Of a stretch of 64,000 nt of DNA, positions 8,156 through 16,201 are shown one piece after another; positions within the stretch are counted from its first letter, which is position 1; each line of letters begins with the position of its first letter. This DNA comes from CBDDLD01 sp965250025 (GTDB lineage Bacteria > Bacteroidota > Bacteroidia > Flavobacteriales > Flavobacteriaceae). The stretch is from NCBI GenBank assembly GCA_965250025.1, contig OZ252283.1, positions 2,108,001 to 2,172,000 of the forward strand. Reading direction: 5' to 3'. The notes below the pieces were generated by a model. That model was not told where the DNA came from. It made no database searches and saw only the letters and a program-made list of their open reading frames with translations. The position numbers were made by a program, and so were the translations under genes.

Positions 8156-8989
8156 TTATATTTTAAAAGTCATTACCGGTAATGTGGAATGATTGGCTAA
8201 ATCTTCAGATATACTACCTTCAAAAAAGTGTGACAATCCTTTTCTACCGTGAGTCGCAACTGCTACAATATCTGCTCCCATAACATTTGCAAAGTTTAGT
8301 ATTCCTTTTTCAATAGAATAATCAGATACTACAGTAACCTTGCTCATGTTATCTAAATTACCATCTGCTTTTTTCAAAAACTGTGAAACTTTCCTATCAA
8401 TTTCTGGTGAGCTCTTAAAATTACCATCTGGTGAATTCACATAGACCAGATACATTTTAGCGCCTAATTTATCAAACACTTGTTTCGCGTTTATGTATGG
8501 CCTAATGGCCTCATCCGAAAAATCACTTGCAAAAACTGCATTTTCAAAATCTAATAGTATGGGATTATGCTTGATGATCAATACCGGAATATCGGAATGA
8601 CGAACCACTTTTTCGGTGTTAGATCCAATTAAAAACTCCTTCATTCCACTAACACCATGAGATCCCATAACTATCAGATTGGCGTCTTGCTCTCTTGCTA
8701 CATCATTAACTTCACTAAAGACCTTAAAGTGTTTTACAATGGGTACTATGTTTATGTCTTTTAAATAGTCTCTATCTAAAAATTCTACAAATTTCTGTTC
8801 TACAAGCTTAATATAAAAGACAGATTCTTCAATAATAGCATCTCCAGAATGCGTCAGAAGTTCATTAGATAGTTCTAACATGTGTAATACAATCAATTCT
8901 GAATCAAACTTTTTTGCTAAACCTGCTGCGGTTTCCAAAGCGTATTCTGAATACTCAGAAAAATCTACAGGTACTATAATTTTTTTCAT
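8156..8989 (-). CDS. Universal stress protein, tandem UspA domains
   Basis: This protein of about 277 residues has two UspA domains in tandem. The first begins MKKIIVPVDFSEYSEYALE and contains the ATP-binding signature GSHGVSGMKEFLIGSNTEK. The second is shorter in its N-terminal part and ends ATHGRKGLSHFFEGSISED. I chose the ATG at 8989 because the domain starts directly with MKKIIVPVDFS. In-frame ATGs at 8998 and 9019 would add 3 or 10 residues. The gene follows hemN at 32 bp and probably shares its promoter, which fits the frequent inclusion of Usp genes in oxygen-limitation regulons. The precise function is unknown. Confidence 0.93.
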   Translation of the reverse strand: MKKIIVPVDFSEYSEYALETAAGLAKKFDSELIVLHMLELSNELLTHSGDAIIEESVFYIKLVEQKFVEFLDRDYLKDINIVPIVKHFKVFSEVNDVAREQDANLIVMGSHGVSGMKEFLIGSNTEKVVRHSDIPVLIIKHNPILLDFENAVFASDFSDEAIRPYINAKQVFDKLGAKMYLVYVNSPDGNFKSSPEIDRKVSQFLKKADGNLDNMSKVTVVSDYSIEKGILNFANVMGADIVAVATHGRKGLSHFFEGSISEDLANHSTLPVMTFKI

Positions 8990-9021
8990 GCTTATCATCT
9001 TTGGTGTTGCACTTTTCAATT

Positions 9022-10386
9022 TTATATAGTCATGGAAAACAATTGTCTTTCCGGTTGTTTTCGTTGTAATAAAAGATCAAAAGCCATGCATACATTTCTT
9101 ATAAATGGTTTTCCATGTTTTGAAACATATAATGTATGATCTTCTATATATATTAATCCGTCATTCTTCATTTCCTCCAGGCTGTCAATAACTACTTCCA
9201 ATTCATCAAATCTCATAGCCTCATCTTTCCATGACGTCTTAAAGCCACACATTAGATTTAGGATATGTTTTCTTATTTTTAAATCCTCATCATTGAGTAT
9301 GTGACCTCTAAATACGGGTAAGGTATCACGCTCTAAAGCTTTGTAGTACGCTTCAATCTTCTTCTCATTTTGCGCAAAGCCATACCAGCTATCACTTATA
9401 GCTGACACGCCTAAACCAATCATTGCTTGTGTTTTAGATGAGGCATATCCCATAAAATTTCTGTGTAATGTATGGGTTATTAAAGCTTTGTATAATGCGT
9501 CGGTAGGTAAGGCAAAATGATCCATTCCTATCTCATAATACCCGGCACTTTCTAACAAAGCTTTGCCAATCTTATATTGATGACGTTTTAATTTTGCTGA
9601 AGGCAGATCTTCATCGTTAAAGCCTCGTTGCCCATTTCCTTTAATCCATGGAACATGAGCATAGCTATAAAATGCTATACGATCTGGGTTTAAGAGTCTC
9701 GTCTTATTAATGGTGTTTAAGACGTCCTGTTCGGTTTGAAATGGTAACCCAAAAATGATATCGTGTCCCACAGAAGTATACCCAATCTTACGAGCTATTT
9801 CTGTAACGTACTTTACATTATCAAAAGTTTGCACTCTATTTATGGCACGCTGCACTTTAGGACTGTAATCCTGAACACCAAAGCTCACACGTCTAAATCC
9901 CAAATCGTATAAGGTTTCTAAGTGCCAGGCAGTGGTATTATTTGGGTGTCCTTCAAAACTAAACTCATAATTTTCAGCCAATTTAGAATCTTTAAGCAAA
10001 TTGGTGATAAGGTATTTCAGATGTTCAGGAGAGAAAAACGTGGGTGTTCCGCCTCCTAAATGCAGCTCTTTAATAATTGGCGTATCATTGAAAAGCTCAC
10101 CATACAAACGCCACTCTTTTAGAATAGCTTCAATATATGGCATTTCTACACTATGCTGTTTTGTTATGCGTTTATTGCATCCGCAGAACGTACATAAGCT
10201 CTCACAGAATGGTAAGTGAATATATAAGCTAAGTCCTTCACTAGTATTACTCTCATCATAAGAACACTTTACTGACTGCTTCCAATTCTGAATAGAAAAA
10301 GTATCCGGGTTCCAGTATGGTACCGTGGGGTAACTGGTATATCTGGGTCCGGCTACGTTATATTTATCAACTAATGTAGAATGCAT
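9022..10386 (-). CDS. hemN: Oxygen-independent coproporphyrinogen III oxidase HemN
   Basis: A radical-SAM enzyme of 454 residues that converts coproporphyrinogen III to protoporphyrinogen IX without oxygen, in heme biosynthesis. The N-terminus has the HemN signature GPRYTSYPTVPYW. The 4Fe-4S cluster cysteines are C61, C65 and C68 in FCESLCTFCGC, with the HemN-specific fourth Cys at 70. HLGGGTPTFF is the SAM-binding glycine motif. Length matches true HemN (~455) rather than the shorter HemW. The gene reads away from 10471 and is preceded by an FNR-type palindrome correctly spaced from a -7 element. Heme supply for the cbb3 oxidase under microaerobic conditions is the likely link to the upstream cluster. 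Confidence 0.97.
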   Translation of the reverse strand: MHSTLVDKYNVAGPRYTSYPTVPYWNPDTFSIQNWKQSVKCSYDESNTSEGLSLYIHLPFCESLCTFCGCNKRITKQHSVEMPYIEAILKEWRLYGELFNDTPIIKELHLGGGTPTFFSPEHLKYLITNLLKDSKLAENYEFSFEGHPNNTTAWHLETLYDLGFRRVSFGVQDYSPKVQRAINRVQTFDNVKYVTEIARKIGYTSVGHDIIFGLPFQTEQDVLNTINKTRLLNPDRIAFYSYAHVPWIKGNGQRGFNDEDLPSAKLKRHQYKIGKALLESAGYYEIGMDHFALPTDALYKALITHTLHRNFMGYASSKTQAMIGLGVSAISDSWYGFAQNEKKIEAYYKALERDTLPVFRGHILNDEDLKIRKHILNLMCGFKTSWKDEAMRFDELEVVIDSLEEMKNDGLIYIEDHTLYVSKHGKPFIRNVCMAFDLLLQRKQPERQLFSMTI

Positions 10387-10403
10387 AACTATGTATTGAT
10401 ATT

Positions 10404-10411
10404 CAAAATTA
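10404..10411 (-). promoter_or_regulatory. -7 promoter element for hemN
   Basis: On the minus strand TAATTTTG matches TAnnTTTG. It lies 17 bp upstream of the hemN ATG and predicts transcription from about 10399. The last base of the element is 36.5 bp from the centre of the palindrome at 10432-10449, identical to the arrangement at ccoS. Confidence 0.6.
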
Positions 10412-10431
10412 GTGGGAAGTGCTCATAAAAA

Positions 10432-10449
10432 ATATGATATTTGTCATAT
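10432..10449. promoter_or_regulatory. FNR/CRP-family operator upstream of hemN
   Basis: Arms ATATGAT and GTCATAT flank a 4-bp spacer, giving a palindrome with one mismatch and the core TGAT-N4-GTCA. The position relative to the -7 element at 10404-10411 equals that of the ccoS site. The same palindrome lies 22 bp upstream of the divergent gene at 10471 and could affect it as well. Confidence 0.7.
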
Positions 10450-10470
10450 CCAAATATAATTGTGCAATTC

Positions 10471-10959
10471 ATGCTAAAAAGCCAGCCTTTTGAAGTCGCT
10501 CTAGCCAATAAGCAGCGTGTTATTATTCCGCATACTGTCTTACAACCCTTTATTGATCGAAATCAAAAACGGGTAAAGGTTGTAGCAAGATTTAATAATA
10601 GGCATATTGAATTTTATGCGGCTTTGATAAAAAGCAAGACCAACATATACAGTATTTATTTTAGCAATGGTAAGCAAAAAGAGCTTGGTATTTATATGAA
10701 TGATTATTTTACACTTCAATTTTTTGAAGATCAAAGCAAATATGGTGTTGAACTCTCTGAGGAGCTCGAAGCGGTCTTATTGAGTGACCATGAAGGTTAT
10801 CTTATCTTTGAAGGCTTAACTCCAGGTAAGCAACGCAGCATTATATATACTATTCAGCGTTATAAGACTGCTCAATCTAGGGTAGACAAAGCATTATTGA
10901 TTATAGAAAATCTTAAACGTGGTATTTCTGATCCTAAGTTGTGGCTTAAGTCCAATTGA
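10471..10959 (+). CDS. YdeI/OmpD-associated family protein
   Basis: A protein of about 162 residues. The N-terminal half is a small beta-rich domain (DUF1905-like appearance). The C-terminal third (GVELSEELEAVLLSDHEG followed by FEGLTPGKQRSIIYTIQ and a helix with RVDKALLIIENLK) matches the helical YdeI/OmpD-associated signature, where the segment normally reads like ELEALLAxxPxAxxxFexLtPgxrr. I chose the ATG at 10471. A TTG at 10441 in the same frame would start inside the FNR-type palindrome and is unlikely. The biochemical function of this family is not established. Some members have been linked to bacteriocin protection. Confidence 0.75.
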   Translation: MLKSQPFEVALANKQRVIIPHTVLQPFIDRNQKRVKVVARFNNRHIEFYAALIKSKTNIYSIYFSNGKQKELGIYMNDYFTLQFFEDQSKYGVELSEELEAVLLSDHEGYLIFEGLTPGKQRSIIYTIQRYKTAQSRVDKALLIIENLKRGISDPKLWLKSN

Positions 10960-11018
10960 TTGTATTTGCAATTACTTAATTATCTACTTAACTTTAAACG
11001 CCAATAAAAAAGACACTC

Positions 11019-11507
11019 ATGAAAAACGTATTACGCTTATCTATAGCATTATTAATCTTAGTTACATCTTGTAAAAATGATACAAAAGAAAATGAAACTG
11101 TTGTAGAGGATACTAAAGAAGAAACTACAAAAGACTCAAAAGAAACGATTAACGTTCCTGAAAAAGTTGTAAGAGACAAAAAAGTAACTGTAGACTTAAA
11201 TCCTAAAAATGATAGTTCGGCTTCCGGAAAAGTGATCTTCTCAGAGAAAGATGGTGTGGTATCTATGTTAGCAAGTATAAAAGGCCTTCCGGAAGGGGAA
11301 CATGCCATAAGTATCCGTGATAAAGGAGAAGTCGGCAACTTTACTGTTGAAAAAAATGGTAGAGGTACTGCAACGATGACGACTGATGAATGGTGTATTG
11401 GATGTGGAGATGATGCTAAAGATATTATTGGAAAAGTAGTCATGGTTCATCAAGGAGGAGATCAACCTTCTGATAGTAGTATAAGCTGTCAGGGTATTAT
11501 AGAATAA
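11019..11507 (+). CDS. Cu/Zn-superoxide-dismutase-like lipoprotein lacking the metal site
   Basis: A 162-residue protein with a lipoprotein signal (lipobox LVTSC, Cys18), a charged Glu/Lys/Thr linker (19-50), and a C-terminal domain recognisable as the Cu/Zn SOD fold by GLPEGEH, GEVGNFT, GRGTAT, IIGKVVMVHQGGDQ and a final SCQGII. Aligned by eye to SodC, only His95 (SodC His43) and His144 (His120) remain. The copper ligands of the HGFHVHE motif appear as Ser98 and Arg100, and the zinc loop between them and GEVGN is missing. A CIGC pair (C126, C129) sits where SodC has no such motif. Dismutase activity is therefore doubtful, and another role (structural, metal binding by Cys) is possible. A strong terminator follows. 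Confidence 0.8.
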   Translation: MKNVLRLSIALLILVTSCKNDTKENETVVEDTKEETTKDSKETINVPEKVVRDKKVTVDLNPKNDSSASGKVIFSEKDGVVSMLASIKGLPEGEHAISIRDKGEVGNFTVEKNGRGTATMTTDEWCIGCGDDAKDIIGKVVMVHQGGDQPSDSSISCQGIIE

Positions 11508-11530
11508 ACGTTAATACAAACTTTATACAT

Positions 11531-11558
11531 AAAAAGCTACCCTTTCTAGTAGCTTTTT
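11531..11558 (+). terminator. Rho-independent terminator after the SOD-like gene
   Basis: AAAAAGCTAC pairs with GTAGCTTTTT across an 8-base loop, giving a 10-bp stem followed by T-rich sequence. It begins 23 bp after the stop codon of the SOD-like lipoprotein gene. Confidence 0.85.
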
Positions 11559-11587
11559 TAATTTTATAAGTAACTAATAAGATTATT

Positions 11588-12757
11588 ATGAATCCTTCTG
11601 CACATGGTTGGATAAAAAAATTATTACTGGAGATTCCTGAATACAACATGTTTCAGTATGATTCTGCAACGTTTTACAACCATTTAAAATCCAGTGGTTT
11701 TATATATGGAAGTAATATCAGTACCATTGATAATACCATTGCAAATCCTGATTTTACAGAAGAAGAACTGTGCAAGATCAATCTGATACTTGCATTTTAT
11801 TACATTCATTATTCTGAACAATCTTCTGCTAATTTTGTGGAAAGTGTTATCAGCTTTTATGAGGCTATAGAACAACATAAACGTTCTATATTATCAGAAC
11901 TTTTCGGAGAAAAAAGAACAGATAGCCTTTTAGAAAAGATCATACATAAACGTATTCATGTAGACGACAATCTTATTACCAAAAACTTCAATTACTTCCT
12001 TATTAATGCACTCTTGTTTATTGATGTCTTAGGATATAAGTCTTTTATAAAAGGTCATTCAGACATTAAAGCCTATGTCAATGATTATGAAGCTGCATTA
12101 GAAGCCATTGTTTTTAAGGTATTGGATTCTAAAGTTACCAAGACCAAATACGATGAAAATCTGGTGAGGTTATTTGAAGCCTCTTTACGTCACAACCATC
12201 ATACAGAAACGACTTATGAAAATATCATAAATATCATAACAAGTCCGCTTGAAAAAAGGTATATCATTGATATTGTTTGTATGGCTTCATGGAGTGACAA
12301 ACATATTGACAAAGAGGAATATCAATACCTTAGTCAATTGAAAAAAGACCTCGATCTAAATACCAAAGTTTTAACGGAATCGATTGATAGTATTAACACG
12401 TTTTACGAACAAAACAAATCTAAAATTGCTTTCTTAAGTTCAAAGAATCTGGCTCAGAGTTTCTACGATAACAGTAGTAAAATGGTTTCTAAACTGATCA
12501 AAAGAAATAGCAAAAGGCTATTGAAAGAGCTCTCTCAGAGTAAAGAAGCCATGGTTTTACTTACACAATCGACACAACGCAGTTTAACAGAAGATGAGCA
12601 GAAAAAGATTCAGGATCAACTCTTGGATATCTTTAAATCCATACCCAGCCTGGCTATATTTATGCTGCCAGGTGGTATGATATTATTACCACTATTTGTG
12701 AAGTTTATTCCTAAATTACTACCTTCTGCATTTGACGATAACAGAATCGAAGAATAA
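11588..12757 (+). CDS. LETM1-related biofilm-associated protein
   Basis: This 389-residue protein contains a TerB-like helical segment in the middle (YIIDIVCMASWSDKHIDKEE, about residues 223-245) and a C-terminal region resembling the LETM1 ribosome-binding-like domain (LTEDEQKKIQDQLLDIFKSIPSLAIFMLPGGMILLPLFVKFIP, about 330-375), including its GxxxLPL-type membrane-like helix. The combination matches a conserved Bacteroidota family named LETM1-related biofilm-associated protein. The exact biochemical role is not known. A terminator lies just upstream, so it is probably a monocistronic unit. The convergent regulator gene ends 18 bp downstream. Confidence 0.75.
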   Translation: MNPSAHGWIKKLLLEIPEYNMFQYDSATFYNHLKSSGFIYGSNISTIDNTIANPDFTEEELCKINLILAFYYIHYSEQSSANFVESVISFYEAIEQHKRSILSELFGEKRTDSLLEKIIHKRIHVDDNLITKNFNYFLINALLFIDVLGYKSFIKGHSDIKAYVNDYEAALEAIVFKVLDSKVTKTKYDENLVRLFEASLRHNHHTETTYENIINIITSPLEKRYIIDIVCMASWSDKHIDKEEYQYLSQLKKDLDLNTKVLTESIDSINTFYEQNKSKIAFLSSKNLAQSFYDNSSKMVSKLIKRNSKRLLKELSQSKEAMVLLTQSTQRSLTEDEQKKIQDQLLDIFKSIPSLAIFMLPGGMILLPLFVKFIPKLLPSAFDDNRIEE

Positions 12758-12775
12758 TGTGTTAGCAGTGCAAGC

Positions 12776-13531
12776 TTATTCCAACCAGATTCTAAAATCC
12801 TTTACGCGTTCTCGGGCCACTATAATCTCTTGTTCATTAAAGCTGTTTAGTTTGACTTTTAATCGCGAATTTGTATAGCTGATAATATCCTTTATAGCAT
12901 CGATATTCACATAAAACTTTCTGCTTACTCTAAAAAATGTATGTGGTTCCAATTCGTCTTCTAGTTGCTCTAAAGTATGATCCAAGAGATAGTTTCTTCC
13001 TTCCTTGGTATATGCATAAGTGCCTTTATTTTCACTGTAAAAGCATTCTATATCTTCGATATTAATCAGTTTTAAATGTTGCCCTACTTTAACTGAAAAA
13101 CGTTTCTTGTATTCGCGTTCAATAGGATTAACCAATAACTTTTTTATATCGTTAAAATCTAAAGTCACCGATTGCTTTTGTGGTGCGCGTTCCTTGAATT
13201 TTTCTACAGCTATTTTCAGGTCGTCTTCATCTATAGGCTTAAGTAAATAATCTATACTATTAAGCTTAAAGGCTTGTAACGCATACTCATCATATGCTGT
13301 GGTAAAAATGACTGCTGAATTAATATCTATAGCTTCAAATATTTCAAAAGACAGACCGTCACTTAGTTGAATATCTAAGAAGATCAAGTCAGGGTGCTCA
13401 TTCTTTTGAAACCAATCTATGGATTCTTCTACAGAATGTAGCATGGTATCAGCTTCAACATGTAATGATTTTAGCATACGCTGTAAACGTCTTGCTGATG
13501 GTTTTTCGTCTTCAATAATAATTATCTTCAT
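12776..13531 (-). CDS. LytTR-family response regulator
   Basis: A 251-residue regulator with a receiver domain (residues 1-120; acidic pocket EDE at 7-9, phosphoacceptor Asp53 in LIFLDIQLSDG, conserved Lys in YLLKPID) and a C-terminal LytTR DNA-binding domain (about 145-251, ending RERVKDFRIWLE). It is the last gene of a minus-strand operon whose kinase lies three genes upstream, with two 2TM proteins between. The kinase probably phosphorylates Asp53. Targets are not evident from the sequence. Confidence 0.95.
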   Translation of the reverse strand: MKIIIIEDEKPSARRLQRMLKSLHVEADTMLHSVEESIDWFQKNEHPDLIFLDIQLSDGLSFEIFEAIDINSAVIFTTAYDEYALQAFKLNSIDYLLKPIDEDDLKIAVEKFKERAPQKQSVTLDFNDIKKLLVNPIEREYKKRFSVKVGQHLKLINIEDIECFYSENKGTYAYTKEGRNYLLDHTLEQLEDELEPHTFFRVSRKFYVNIDAIKDIISYTNSRLKVKLNSFNEQEIIVARERVKDFRIWLE

Positions 13532-13547
13532 TGTAATGATTTAAAAC

Positions 13548-13892
13548 TTACTCCCAGTTTTTTCTTTCTTTGTCCATATATTCTTCTATTTTTCGCTTTT
13601 CCCAATCCTTTCCAAAAATAAAATCGGGTCCAAAAACAGCAAAAAAATGAAATAACAAGCCAATTCCCCAAAACAATGCCGTGGCATAAGGACCAAAACC
13701 GAAAAATCCTTGCTGCGTATTTAATGCTATTAATAGTATTAAAAATATATTTATTACAATGTAAACAGCTAAATGCCAGTAAAAACCTATCAGATTGTCT
13801 ACTCGTTTTTTTGCTCTTATATAAGCCTCTTCCCTTCTGAAATCCGTATTAGCATTTTCTCCTCTATAAGGTTCTATATCATACTTTTCCAT
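13548..13892 (-). CDS. 2TM-domain protein
   Basis: A 114-residue protein of the 2TM family. YIRAKKRVDNLIGFYWHLAVY is the conserved lead-in to the first of two membrane helices (about residues 38-60 and 70-92), and GKDWEKRKIEEYMDKERKNW is the conserved C-terminal signature. It lies 16 bp upstream of the response regulator gene and 5 bp downstream of another 2TM protein. The histidine kinase in the same operon ends in the same domain, so the proteins may assemble through their 2TM modules. That is inference. Confidence 0.9.
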   Translation of the reverse strand: MEKYDIEPYRGENANTDFRREEAYIRAKKRVDNLIGFYWHLAVYIVINIFLILLIALNTQQGFFGFGPYATALFWGIGLLFHFFAVFGPDFIFGKDWEKRKIEEYMDKERKNWE

Positions 13893-13897
13893 GTGTT

Positions 13898-14209
13898 CTA
13901 TAATTCTTTATCCATTAGTTCTTCTATCTTCTTATCTTCCCAAGTACCACCAAATAGCTTTGGAAATACGTACACTCTGATACCATGCATTATTATAATA
14001 ATTCCCCAAATTAACCAAACTGAAAGCGTATTGAAATTAAGTAGTGCTTCTTCAAGGGTTCTACCATTACTCATCTTGTTTATCAGCAAGATAGTAGAAA
14101 TTGCAGTACTTATAATTACATATATCGCTATATGCCAATAAAATCGTCGAAGCTTTTCAACTTTATGCTTAGCCTTTAAGTATTTTATACCTTTATCTTT
14201 ACTTTTCAT
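13898..14209 (-). CDS. 2TM-domain protein, second copy
   Basis: A 103-residue protein with the 2TM pattern: YLKAKHKVEKLRRFYWHIAIY before helix 1, two helices (about residues 25-46 and 63-84), then FGGTWEDKKIEELMDKEL at the C-terminus. It is clearly paralogous to the 114-residue neighbour downstream and to the tail of the kinase upstream. Ten bases separate it from the kinase stop and 5 bases from the next gene. No catalytic residues are visible. Confidence 0.88.
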   Translation of the reverse strand: MKSKDKGIKYLKAKHKVEKLRRFYWHIAIYVIISTAISTILLINKMSNGRTLEEALLNFNTLSVWLIWGIIIIMHGIRVYVFPKLFGGTWEDKKIEELMDKEL

Positions 14210-14218
14210 ACTATATAA

Positions 14219-15574
14219 TTACCTCCAACGGTTTTCGTCTTCTTTACGCATGTATTCCTCTATTTTTCGTTTTTCCCAGTTTTTACCAAAAGCACCATTA
14301 TCCACAAACACCCTGTAGGCGTGTATTGCTAAGCCTATACCCCATCCAAACATTGGAAACCAAAACCATTGAATGGTATTGCTTGTAAAACGGTACCATA
14401 TAAAAATTAAAAAAGGAATAACCAGCACATAGGAAATTAAACTATAATAAAATCCCTTTAACTCTTCTACTTGTTTTCGTGCTCTGACGTAACTATCATT
14501 AATATATTCTTGTGATCTTTCTGTTGTTCTCATTATTGATATTTGTTTTGTAAGCATAGGAATTGCAACTGCAAAACGCTTTGCTTGTTGATTGATGATG
14601 ACTCTTTTTTCTGTAAGAAGATTGTAACGTTGCTTAATATTTTCAAGACCAACACCACTACTCTTCTTTACAATTTGTTTGGGTTGAAGATTGTTCATCA
14701 CCACAAGATGATTATCATCTTCATAAATCTTTATGTGTAACGGTTTGCTTGATGTTACCATATTATGCTTTACTGCATTTTCTAGTAATAACTGAAGTGA
14801 TAATGGCACTACTTTACTTTCTGGGTTAGATGCACGATCCGGGATCTCAAAAATAATACTGTCCTCAAATCGCATCTTAAGCAATGACATATAAGTTTTA
14901 GCAAAATTCAATTCTTCATCTACAGTAACCAAATCTTTATTTTTCTGTTCTAAAACATAGCGATAAACCTTTGACAAAGACGTAGTGAATTTCTGAGCGC
15001 TATCTGGGTTTTCCTCTATTAAACTGGTTAATACATTTAAACTGTTGAATAAAAAATGTGGATCTAACTGATTCTTTAGCGCATCAAACTTAGCACTTGC
15101 AGTTCCTGCTATGACCTTTTGTTCCTTAACTTTTGTTTTTTGCAGTTCTCTGTAGTAGTACACTGCATGGAAAAACAAAGAGATGACCAGTGTAATTAGT
15201 AATGCACTAAAATAAAATTCCACTTTTTCCGAAGCTATAAATTCTTCAAAAGTCTCGCCTTCAATGACGATTTCTATAAAAGCTCTGACAAAGAATATGG
15301 TAATTAGTGTAATAACTACCGACCCTACAAACCCAATAGCCATTCTGTACTTCTTATAACGATTCCAAACGACTTTCTCATTCAGATAGTCAAAAAAATA
15401 GGAATTGACCATGGTTAGTGGAACGGAATACAGCAGATAATACAATAAAGACAAAAAGAACTTCGTATTAAACCTTATCACAGTACCAGAAAAATAACGT
15501 ATCGATTGATCAATGATCATAATCACTACGGCTACTATGGTACCGGATACTATTATTTTTCCTAATCGTTTCAT
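14219..15574 (-). CDS. LytS-type sensor histidine kinase fused to a C-terminal 2TM domain
   Basis: A 451-residue protein. Residues 1-145 hold about four membrane helices (7-22, 38-58, 80-100, 122-142). The His_kinase domain follows with phosphoacceptor His173 in LDPHFLFNSLN, an N-box LLLENAVKHN and a G-box GVGLENIKQRY. After residue ~355 a complete 2TM domain is appended (YVRARKQVEELKGFYYSLIS, two helices, then FGKNWEKRKIEEYMRKEDE). The protein is therefore a kinase with membrane modules at both ends. Partner: the LytTR regulator three genes downstream. The operon context with two free 2TM proteins is unusual enough to suggest a multi-protein sensing complex. Confidence 0.93.
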   Translation of the reverse strand: MKRLGKIIVSGTIVAVVIMIIDQSIRYFSGTVIRFNTKFFLSLLYYLLYSVPLTMVNSYFFDYLNEKVVWNRYKKYRMAIGFVGSVVITLITIFFVRAFIEIVIEGETFEEFIASEKVEFYFSALLITLVISLFFHAVYYYRELQKTKVKEQKVIAGTASAKFDALKNQLDPHFLFNSLNVLTSLIEENPDSAQKFTTSLSKVYRYVLEQKNKDLVTVDEELNFAKTYMSLLKMRFEDSIIFEIPDRASNPESKVVPLSLQLLLENAVKHNMVTSSKPLHIKIYEDDNHLVVMNNLQPKQIVKKSSGVGLENIKQRYNLLTEKRVIINQQAKRFAVAIPMLTKQISIMRTTERSQEYINDSYVRARKQVEELKGFYYSLISYVLVIPFLIFIWYRFTSNTIQWFWFPMFGWGIGLAIHAYRVFVDNGAFGKNWEKRKIEEYMRKEDENRWR

Positions 15575-15577
15575 TGG

Positions 15578-16201
15578 TTATTTTTTACAGTCTGCTGAAA
15601 CTTGTTTGGCTCGTTTCTCTCCCCAATTTGGGCTAAACTTGGTTTCTGGTTTAAAGTTAGCAAAAAGTTCTATTGATTTTTCGATCTCCACACAGTATGG
15701 TGCGGTATCTTTCCCAAAATACTTTGCGCTTCCCATTTGCCATTCTGCTCTACAAAATGCTGCTCTTGGATTCTTGGGAGATAACTCAAAGGCCTTATTA
15801 TACAATTCTGTAATCTTGCCGGCATACTTCATGCCATAAGTAGCGCCGTCATAAGCTACCCAATTGGTATATACTTGTGCCTGAAGTATAATGATCTCAG
15901 CATTATCTTTACTTTTTTCAAAAGCAATATCCAAATGTTTCTGTGCTTTGTCTAATTGTGATTTAAGCACTTTCTCATCTTTTACATTCCAGCTTTTTAA
16001 GCTGTTCATTTGAGCAATGTAATAGTTGGGCAACCATTCTTCAGGCTCAGCGTTGGCAATACGTTCAAACATATTTTCAGCAGCTTCCCATTTATTTTCC
16101 TGCCAAAGGTCAAATGCTTTTTGCATGCCTTTTTCAAAATTGGTTTGTCCATTTATCAAAGAAGATGCAATGACAAAAAGTACAGTAATTAGTTTTTTCA
16201 T
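15578..16201 (-). CDS. Secreted TPR-like protein, first gene of the LytTR operon
   Basis: A 207-residue protein with a signal peptide (MKKLITVLFVIASSLINGQ) and helical TPR-like repeats (ENKWEAAENMFERIANAEPE; LYNKAFELSPKNPRAAFCRA). It is exported to the periplasm. It ends 3 bp before the kinase start codon, so cotranscription is near certain, and it may act as an extracytoplasmic partner of the kinase. That role is inference. I do not recognise a named family beyond tetratricopeptide-like. Confidence 0.8.
   Translation of the reverse strand: MKKLITVLFVIASSLINGQTNFEKGMQKAFDLWQENKWEAAENMFERIANAEPEEWLPNYYIAQMNSLKSWNVKDEKVLKSQLDKAQKHLDIAFEKSKDNAEIIILQAQVYTNWVAYDGATYGMKYAGKITELYNKAFELSPKNPRAAFCRAEWQMGSAKYFGKDTAPYCVEIEKSIELFANFKPETKFSPNWGEKRAKQVSADCKK

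Noticed and set aside
10441..10470. TTG start giving ten extra residues on the YdeI-like protein
   Set aside because: It falls inside the FNR-type palindrome and upstream of any likely transcript start. The ATG at 10471 fits the domain.
10994..11443. Minus-strand open frame of 149 codons over the SOD-like gene
   Set aside because: The serine/threonine-rich translation reflects the reverse complement of the real gene, which has a lipobox and SOD-like motifs.
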